Below are positions 1 through 5,506 of a stretch of 6,768 bases of DNA, piece by piece (the stretch's first letter is position 1; the number at the start of each line of letters is the position of its first letter). The stretch covers positions 10,537 through 17,304 of the forward strand of contig DNLZ01000484.1 in NCBI GenBank assembly GCA_003488325.1, in the 5' to 3' direction. The notes beneath the pieces are model-generated. The model saw only the letters and a program-made list of their open reading frames with translations. It had not been told where the DNA came from and did not search any database. Both the position numbers and the translations under genes were made by a program. This DNA comes from Planctomycetaceae bacterium (GTDB taxonomy: Bacteria > Planctomycetota > Planctomycetia > Pirellulales > UBA1268).

Positions 1-617
1 TCACCTCCGAGCAGGCGCAGAAGGCCTTCGGCTTCGAGGGAGAGCCGGAGGAATCGTTCAAGCTCTACGGCAGCGAGGTGACCGGCCTCGTGAAGGGGCC
101 CGACGGCAGGTTCCATCCCAAGGGGCTCGCCGAGCGGCTGATCCTCGCCCGCCGGCTGGTGGAGGCGGGTTCGCGGTTCGTGACGGTCACCTACGGCGGC
201 TGGGATTCGCACGTCGACGTCAAGCGAAACTGCGACGACCAGATGGCGCCGCTCGACCACGCGATCGCCGGCCTCGTCACCGACCTCGCCCGCCGCGGCA
301 TGCTCGAGACGACGCTCGTGTGGGTGACGAGCGAGTTCGGCCGCACGCCCAAGGTCAATTCCAACAGCGGCCGCGACCACTGGGCCCGCTGCTATTCGAT
401 GCTCATGGCCGGTGGCGGGATCGCCGGCGGCGTGATCCACGGGGCGAGCGATCCGGTCGGCGGCGAGCCGGCGCGGGACGCCGTGCCGCTCGAGCACCTG
501 CAGTACACCGTCTACCACCTGCTCGGCATCGACGCCGACAAGGAACTCGTCGCCTTCGGCACGCGGCCGATCGAGATCATCAAGGACGGTGCCCTCGTGA
601 AGGGCATCCTCGCCTAG
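1..617 (+). CDS. DUF1501 family protein, C-terminal part (5' truncated by the window)
   Basis: The reading frame is open from the left edge (first full codon at 3) to the TAG at 615-617, giving 204 visible residues. A GTG at 78 is an internal valine, because family-like coding continues upstream of it. Family members are usually well over 400 residues, so roughly half is missing, including any export signal. DUF1501 hallmarks appear in order (visible residue numbers): GGWDSH ending at 70, a central 'aspartate plus two-helix' stretch, TLVWVTSEFGRTP at 104-116, GRDHW at 123-127, and the glycine-rich AGGGIAGG at 136-143, then a C-terminal YHLLGID segment. DUF1501 is distantly related to the alkaline phosphatase/sulfatase superfamily. 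The D-x-H and GRDHW residues are plausible metal ligands, but that is inference, and substrate and activity are unknown. It lies 33 bases before the PPC-domain gene on the same strand. DUF1501 genes commonly neighbour PSCyt2/PSD1 genes in planctomycetes, as here. Confidence 0.93.
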   Translation, partial: TSEQAQKAFGFEGEPEESFKLYGSEVTGLVKGPDGRFHPKGLAERLILARRLVEAGSRFVTVTYGGWDSHVDVKRNCDDQMAPLDHAIAGLVTDLARRGMLETTLVWVTSEFGRTPKVNSNSGRDHWARCYSMLMAGGGIAGGVIHGASDPVGGEPARDAVPLEHLQYTVYHLLGIDADKELVAFGTRPIEIIKDGALVKGILA

Positions 618-638
618 GGCCGTCGCCGTCGTTTTTTC

Positions 639-643
639 GGGAG
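639..643 (+). promoter_or_regulatory. Ribosome binding site for the PPC-domain gene
   Basis: GGGAG lies 7 bases before the ATG at 651, a good Shine-Dalgarno match and spacing. It supports the ATG at 651 as the start. Confidence 0.7.
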
Positions 644-650
644 CCTCGCG

Positions 651-3161
651 ATGCGTCGTTTCGTTGCGGGTCGCGCCGCGGTGGCGTGCCTGGTCGCCGC
701 GCTCAGCGCGTGCGCGGCCCGGGCCGGGAACTTCAACACCATCGACTCGGTGCGGCCGCGGATCGGCCAGCGCGGCACGACGGTCGAGGTGACGATCAAG
801 GGCTCGTATCTCCGCGACGCGCAGGAGATCGTCTTCTACCGCCCCGGCATCCGCGTGGTGTCGATCGCTCCGATCGGGGAGCCGCCGGCGGAGAAGGAGA
901 AGGCGGCGCACTGGCATCCGCAGCTCGCGTGTGTGTTCGAGATCGCTCCCGACTGCCCCGTCGGTGAGCATGTGTTCCGCGTGCGGTCGCTGACGCAGCT
1001 GTCGATGGCGGCGACCTTCAACGTCACGCCCTTCCCGGCCGTCGACGGTGTGGAGGCCGACAAGGACCGTGGCACGAAGGACAACGACAGCATCGCCACG
1101 GCGATGCCGGTGCCCCTCAACACGACCATCCGCGCCGAGATCGACGGCCGCGACACCGGTGACGTCGACGTGTACCGCGTGCCCGTCGTGCCGGGCGGCC
1201 GGCTCACGGTCGAGGTCGACTCGGTGCGGATCAGCGACTTCACGCACGGCCACGGCGAGGACTCGGGCTACGACCTCAAGCTGCGGCTGCTGGACGCGGC
1301 CGGACGGCAGCTGGCGGCCAACGACGACAACCCGCTGCACGTGCAGGATCCGCTCGCGTCGGTCCGACTGCCGGAACACCTGCCGCCCCTGGCCGACGGC
1401 ACACCCGGCACGTTCGCGTTCGTCGAGGTGCGGCGGTCCACGTTTTCGGGGCACACGTGGCCCTACGTCGTCCACGTCGGTGACTGGCGGCGGCCGCTGG
1501 CGGCCTATCCCCCGGGCGGACCGGCAGGGCAGCCGGTGGCGATCGAGTTCCGGGGAGATCCGCTCGGCGCGTTCACCGAGACGGTCGTCGCACCCGCGGA
1601 GCCGGGCACGTTCGGCCACGTCGCCGACTGGCCCACGCCGCTCCTCCTGCGATCGAGCGCGATGCCGAACGTCCTCGAGGACGCCGCGGGCGACACGGCC
1701 GTGGCCGCGCTGCCGGCCGCGCTCAACGGCGTCATCGCGGAGCCGGGCGACGTGGATCGATTTCGGGTGACGGTGACCAAGGGAGATCGCTACCGCGTAC
1801 GGGTGTTCGCCGGAGCGATCGGGTCGCCGCTGCAGCCGCGACTCGAGATCGCGTCCCCCTCGGCGGACGGCCAGACGGCCACGCCGCCGATCGTGAAATA
1901 CTCCGCTGACCGCGAGGATCGCGACACGTTCGGCATCTCCGCCTACAACGGCTCGGTGCTGCCCGAGGCGATCGATCCGTCGGTGATCTGGGAGCCGAAG
2001 GTCGATGGCGAGCACGTCATCGCGATGACCGACCTGGGCGGCGCGGGGAGTCCCACGGCCGTCTACCGGATCGAGGTCGAGCCGGCGCGGGACGCCGTCC
2101 ATCTCGTGCTGCCGTGGACCCTCTACTGGTGGGAGGCGCCCAAGTGGGCGAGCTTCGCCATCCCACGGGGCGACCGGTGGACCGTCAACATCAACCTCAT
2201 GCCCTGCCAGGGCAACACCTTCAAGGGTGAGACGGAGATCGTGGCGGAAGGACTCCCGCCGGGAGTGACGCTCGTGCCCAACCGGGTGCCCGCCGGCGCC
2301 GGGAAGTGGCCGATCCAGTTCGAGGCGGCGCCCGACGCACCGCTCGCGGGCGTGGTGTTTTCGCTGGTGGTCAAGCCGCTCGATCCGGCGGTGAAGCTCG
2401 CCAGCGGAATGCAGCAGAATCTCCCCTTCAACAACAAGCCGGGCGGCGACGCGTGGAAGACCGTGCGACTCGACCGCTTCATGCTCGCCGTCGTCGACAC
2501 GCCCCCCTTCTCGATCGAGATCGATCCGCCGCCCGCTCCGATCGTCCGCGGGGGTGAGCTCGCGATTCCGGTGCGGCTGGTGCGCCGCGATGGATTCGAC
2601 GAACCGGTCGGTTTCCAGTGCGATTGGAAGCCCGCCGGCATCGGCGTGCCACCGCAGGTGGTGCTCGGACCGGGGGAGACACGGGGCGTGCTGCAGCTCT
2701 CGGCCGAGCAGTCGGCGCCGCTGGGCTCGGTGCCGCTCGTCGTCACCGCCTGCACCAAGGATCGTGGCGAGCAGGGCTGGCACGGCGACGGTCAGGTGCG
2801 GGTGTCGTCGAAGATCGTGCCGCTGGTCGTTGCCGAGTCGTTCGTCGAGTTCGCCTCCGAGCCCGAGAGCGTGCGGCGCGGCGAGCGGAAGAAGATGATC
2901 TGGAAGGTGAAGCACAAGACGCCCTTCGAGGGGCAGGCACCGGTGCGGATCGTGGGTCTGCCCAAGGGGGTCGAGGTGCACGAACCCTTGCCGACCGTCG
3001 CGGTCGGCACCGAGGAGATCGCCTTCGATATCGAGGGCACCGACGACGCCCTGATCGGCCTCACGAAGGACATCACCTGCGAGGTGACCGTCACGCAGGC
3101 CGGGCAGGCGGTGCGTCAGCGGAGTGGCCGCGGCTTCCTGCGGGTCGATCCCCGACCCTGA
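651..3161 (+). CDS. Exported PPC-domain (pre-peptidase C-terminal) multi-module protein
   Basis: An 836-residue protein with no catalytic motif that I can recognise. Residues 1-26 form an export signal: Arg-rich start, hydrophobic VACLVAAL core, and an ARA|G site typical of signal peptidase I. LSAC at 18-21 also fits a lipobox, so a lipoprotein is possible. Residues 28-127 resemble an IPT/TIG-like beta sandwich (IDSVRPRIGQRGTTVEVTIKG). Two PPC-like domains follow: about 140-278 (DNDSIATA, GDVDVYRV, then LRLLDAAGRQLAANDDN) and about 338-476 (LEDAAGDTAVAA, GDVDRFRV). Residues 480-836 look like three more Ig-like or Calx-beta-like modules, about 480-576, 618-728 and 730-832, rich in V/P/G. A tryptophan/tyrosine cluster sits at 489-499. 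PPC domains usually flank secreted enzymes or act in adhesion, so a scaffold or binding role outside the membrane is inferred. It sits between the DUF1501 and PSCyt2/PSD1 genes with short gaps, suggesting co-transcription. The exact module borders are approximate. Confidence 0.9.
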   Translation: MRRFVAGRAAVACLVAALSACAARAGNFNTIDSVRPRIGQRGTTVEVTIKGSYLRDAQEIVFYRPGIRVVSIAPIGEPPAEKEKAAHWHPQLACVFEIAPDCPVGEHVFRVRSLTQLSMAATFNVTPFPAVDGVEADKDRGTKDNDSIATAMPVPLNTTIRAEIDGRDTGDVDVYRVPVVPGGRLTVEVDSVRISDFTHGHGEDSGYDLKLRLLDAAGRQLAANDDNPLHVQDPLASVRLPEHLPPLADGTPGTFAFVEVRRSTFSGHTWPYVVHVGDWRRPLAAYPPGGPAGQPVAIEFRGDPLGAFTETVVAPAEPGTFGHVADWPTPLLLRSSAMPNVLEDAAGDTAVAALPAALNGVIAEPGDVDRFRVTVTKGDRYRVRVFAGAIGSPLQPRLEIASPSADGQTATPPIVKYSADREDRDTFGISAYNGSVLPEAIDPSVIWEPKVDGEHVIAMTDLGGAGSPTAVYRIEVEPARDAVHLVLPWTLYWWEAPKWASFAIPRGDRWTVNINLMPCQGNTFKGETEIVAEGLPPGVTLVPNRVPAGAGKWPIQFEAAPDAPLAGVVFSLVVKPLDPAVKLASGMQQNLPFNNKPGGDAWKTVRLDRFMLAVVDTPPFSIEIDPPPAPIVRGGELAIPVRLVRRDGFDEPVGFQCDWKPAGIGVPPQVVLGPGETRGVLQLSAEQSAPLGSVPLVVTACTKDRGEQGWHGDGQVRVSSKIVPLVVAESFVEFASEPESVRRGERKKMIWKVKHKTPFEGQAPVRIVGLPKGVEVHEPLPTVAVGTEEIAFDIEGTDDALIGLTKDITCEVTVTQAGQAVRQRSGRGFLRVDPRP

Positions 3162-3182
3162 ACCTCCACCGCCCCGACCCCC

Positions 3183-3187
3183 GGAGA
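3183..3187 (+). promoter_or_regulatory. Ribosome binding site that sets the start of the PSCyt2/PSD1 gene
   Basis: GGAGA lies 8 bases before the ATG at 3196. The longer in-frame start (GTG at 3124) has no comparable site, would overlap the upstream gene by 38 bases, and would put a proline-rich stretch ahead of the signal peptide. The ATG at 3196 is therefore preferred. Confidence 0.72.
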
Positions 3188-3195
3188 ACGTCCCG

Positions 3196-5466
3196 ATGAA
3201 CCGGCCCGCCCCTCGCCTCGTGCCATCGGTCCGGGCGCGCGGACTGCGGTTCGCCGCCGGGGCGGCCGCGGCCGCCCTGGTGATCGCCGGTGGCGTCGGC
3301 CAGGGCGCCGAGAGCGTCGTGGCCGACGCGCCGAGTTTCCGCCGCGACGTGATGCCGGTCTTCTTTCGGGCCGGCTGCAACGCCGGCACCTGCCACGGCT
3401 CGGCCCGCGGCAAGGACGGCTTCATGCTCTCGCTCTTCGGCTACGACCCCAAGGGCGACTACGCGCGGATCGTCGAGCAGCTGCCGGGCAGGCGGGTCAA
3501 CACCGCCGTGCCGGAGAGGAGCCTGCTCCTGCTCAAGGCGACCGCCGCCGTCCCCCACACCGGCGGCAAGCTGTTCGACGTCGAGAGCGACTTCTACCGG
3601 ACGCTCCGCGACTGGGTCGCCGCCGGTGCGCCGGATGACGATGGCGCGGTGCCCGAGATGGTGGACGTCGTGCTCTCACGCACCTCGTTCGTGTTCGAGA
3701 CGGCGGGACCGTCGGAGCCGCTCCGGGTGACGGCCGTCTACACCGACGGCTCGTCGCGCGACGTCACGCGGCTGGCCCGATACTTCTCGAACAACGCGAG
3801 CGTGGCCGAGATCGACGCCGACGGCCGCGTCACGTCGAAGGGGCCCGGCGACACGAACGTCTTCGCACGGTTCGGCCGGTTCACGGTCGGCGCCGAGGTG
3901 ATCGTGCTGCCGCCGGCCGAGGGCTTTGCCTGGCCGAATCCACCGGCGGACACCTTCATCGACCGGCTCGTCTTCGACCGGCTCGAAAAACTCCGCATCA
4001 TCCCCTCCGGCCTTTGCGACGACGAAACCTTCCTCCGCCGCGTCACGCTCGACCTCGCCGCCCGCCCGCCCACGGTCGACGAATACCGGGCGTTCATGGC
4101 CGACGCCTCCGCCGACAAGCGCACCCGCACGATCGACAAGCTGCTCGCCGGCGACGAGTTCATCGATCTGTGGACGATGATCTGGAGCGAGCAGATGCGG
4201 ATCATCGGCGGCAGCTACGCGCCGCAGGGCACGCTCGTGAAGTCGGCCGACGCGTTCCAGGAGTGGGTCCACGCCCAGTTCGCCGCGGGCCGACCGCTCA
4301 ACGAGTTCGTGGCGGAGATGGTGGCCGCCTCGGGCAGCAACATCGCGGCGGGACCGCCGAACTTCTACACGATGATGGTGCACAAGCCCGCGCTCGAGCC
4401 CAAGCAGCTCGCGGCCGACTTCTCGCAGCTGCTCCTCGGCGTGCAGATCCAGTGCGCCGAGTGCCACAACCATCCGTTCGACCGCTGGACGATGGACGAC
4501 TACTACTCCTTCGTGAGCTTCTTCAGCGGCATCCGGCGGATCAACGGGGTCGAGCCGCGGGAAAAGCGGATCTTCTTCGACACGACCTCGGAGCCGGCCC
4601 GGCACCTCGTCGACGGCCGCCCGATGCCCGCCCGCGTGCTCGGTGGCGTCCAGCCGGAGCCGGGCGGCGTGGACCCGCGGAAGGCGCTGGCCGCCTGGCT
4701 CACGGCGCCGGACAACCGGCTCTTCCGCGAGAACCTCGCCAACCGCATCTGGGCGCAGCTCATGGGCCGGGGCGTGGTCGATCCGGTGGACGACGTGCGG
4801 GTGAGCAATCCACCCTCCAATCCGGCGCTCTTCGAGGCGCTCGGGGCTCGCCTTGCGGAGCTGAAGTTCGACCTCCGTGGTCTCGTCCGCGACATCTGCT
4901 CGTCGCGGGTCTATCAGCTCTCGACCCAGCCGACCGCGTCGAACGCCCTCGATACGCGGCAGTTCTCCCACGCGCATCTGCGCCGGCTGCGGGCCGACGT
5001 GCTCATGGACTCGATCGTGGCGATCACGGGCGTGCCGGGGCGGTTCCCCAACTTCCCCGTCGGCGCGCGGGCGATCGAGACCCATCCGCGGCAGCAGGGG
5101 GACACCGGCAACGGCGCGAATCTGGAGCCGTTCTTCCACACGTTCGGCCAGGCGACCCGCAAGACGGTCGCTGCGGCGGAGACGAAGCGGGAACCCACGC
5201 TCGCCCAGGCGCTGCACCTGATCGTCGGCGACACCGTGCGCGATCGGCTCGCGGCCGGCGGCGTCGTCAGGCAGCTCGTGGAGACGAAGTCGACGCCCGA
5301 GGACGTCGTGGAGGAGCTCTTCATCCGTGTGCTCGCCCGCAAGCCCGACGGCGAGGAGATGGCGGCGATGATCGCGCTCGTGGGTGACTCGCCCAAGGAT
5401 CCCGCCGTCTACGAGGACATCTTCTGGAGCCTGCTCAACTCGACCGAGTTTCTCTTCAACCACTGA
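3196..5466 (+). CDS. Exported PSCyt1-like/Big_2/PSCyt2 (DUF1549)/PSD1 (DUF1553) protein
   Basis: A 756-residue protein counted from the ATG at 3196. Residues 1-38 are a signal peptide (basic start, then AAGAAAAALVIAGG). About 46-148 is a PSCyt1-like cytochrome region with CNAGTCHG at 61-68, a C-x4-C-H motif instead of the usual C-x2-C-H, followed by GFMLSLFGYDP, which is typical of this subgroup. About 165-238 is a Big_2 Ig-like domain (TDGSSRDVTRLARYFSNN, then VAEIDADGRVT and GDTNVFARF). PSCyt2 covers about 252-448 and contains the family signature CAECHNHPFDRW at 420-431, a standard C-x2-C-H. PSD1 spans about 493-745, with the NRIWAQLMGRGVVDPVDD block at 516-533 and a DFNPPSN-like VSNPPSNP at 536-543. 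These domains were named from Rhodopirellula baltica; the haem is predicted from motifs and the reaction is unknown. The protein should act outside the cytoplasmic membrane, probably with the cytochrome-WD40 protein encoded 40 bases downstream. The length and intact frame give no sign of decay. Confidence 0.94.
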   Translation: MNRPAPRLVPSVRARGLRFAAGAAAAALVIAGGVGQGAESVVADAPSFRRDVMPVFFRAGCNAGTCHGSARGKDGFMLSLFGYDPKGDYARIVEQLPGRRVNTAVPERSLLLLKATAAVPHTGGKLFDVESDFYRTLRDWVAAGAPDDDGAVPEMVDVVLSRTSFVFETAGPSEPLRVTAVYTDGSSRDVTRLARYFSNNASVAEIDADGRVTSKGPGDTNVFARFGRFTVGAEVIVLPPAEGFAWPNPPADTFIDRLVFDRLEKLRIIPSGLCDDETFLRRVTLDLAARPPTVDEYRAFMADASADKRTRTIDKLLAGDEFIDLWTMIWSEQMRIIGGSYAPQGTLVKSADAFQEWVHAQFAAGRPLNEFVAEMVAASGSNIAAGPPNFYTMMVHKPALEPKQLAADFSQLLLGVQIQCAECHNHPFDRWTMDDYYSFVSFFSGIRRINGVEPREKRIFFDTTSEPARHLVDGRPMPARVLGGVQPEPGGVDPRKALAAWLTAPDNRLFRENLANRIWAQLMGRGVVDPVDDVRVSNPPSNPALFEALGARLAELKFDLRGLVRDICSSRVYQLSTQPTASNALDTRQFSHAHLRRLRADVLMDSIVAITGVPGRFPNFPVGARAIETHPRQQGDTGNGANLEPFFHTFGQATRKTVAAAETKREPTLAQALHLIVGDTVRDRLAAGGVVRQLVETKSTPEDVVEELFIRVLARKPDGEEMAAMIALVGDSPKDPAVYEDIFWSLLNSTEFLFNH
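3376..3396 (+). other. Atypical C-x4-C-H haem-type motif (residues 61-67 of the PSCyt1-like domain)
   Basis: The codons read Cys-Asn-Ala-Gly-Thr-Cys-His, followed by Gly. C-x4-C-H haem attachment is known in some multihaem cytochromes c3, so covalent haem is possible. The motif could instead hold a metal or form a disulfide. It sits just after a PVFFRAG segment, in the place where C-x2-C-H occurs in PSCyt1 domains. Confidence 0.6.
4453..4467 (+). other. C-x2-C-H haem-binding motif of the PSCyt2 domain (residues 420-424)
   Basis: The codons read Cys-Ala-Glu-Cys-His, followed by NHPFDRW. This is the conserved core of PSCyt2 (DUF1549). Covalent haem c attachment is predicted from the motif and from the signal peptide; it is not demonstrated by sequence alone. 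Confidence 0.75.
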
Positions 5467-5494
5467 TCGGGAACCACCGCCCGGGGCGGGCAGC

Positions 5495-5499
5495 GAGGA
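5495..5499 (+). promoter_or_regulatory. Ribosome binding site for the cytochrome-WD40 gene
   Basis: GAGGA lies 7 bases before the ATG at 5507. It picks that ATG as the start, and the encoded protein then begins with a signal peptide. Confidence 0.65.
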
Positions 5500-5506
5500 C
5501 CACGGC

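Noticed and set aside
78..80. GTG at 78 as a start for the DUF1501 gene.
   Set aside because: The frame continues open to the left edge, and a 179-residue protein would be less than half of the family's length.
464..484. A 21-base exact match to 2078-2098, in the DUF1501 and PPC genes.
   Set aside because: Both copies are in frame and encode EPARDAV, with no flanking similarity and no further copies noticed. It is best explained by shared codon bias in two unrelated proteins, not a mobile or regulatory repeat.
618..650. A run of six T at 632-637 between the first two genes, a possible intrinsic terminator.
   Set aside because: Only a three-base-pair stem (GGC/GCC) can be drawn upstream, too weak for a terminator. 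The ribosome binding site follows directly.
4014..5387. A 457-codon + strand frame inside the PSCyt2/PSD1 gene.
   Set aside because: The translation is Arg/Ala/Gly-rich without any domain, a frame-shifted shadow of the real gene in high-GC DNA.
5477..5489. GC-rich inverted repeat (CCGC with GCGG, five-base loop) between genes three and four.
   Set aside because: The stem has only four pairs and no T tract follows, so it is not a credible terminator. Such pairings are frequent by chance at this GC content.
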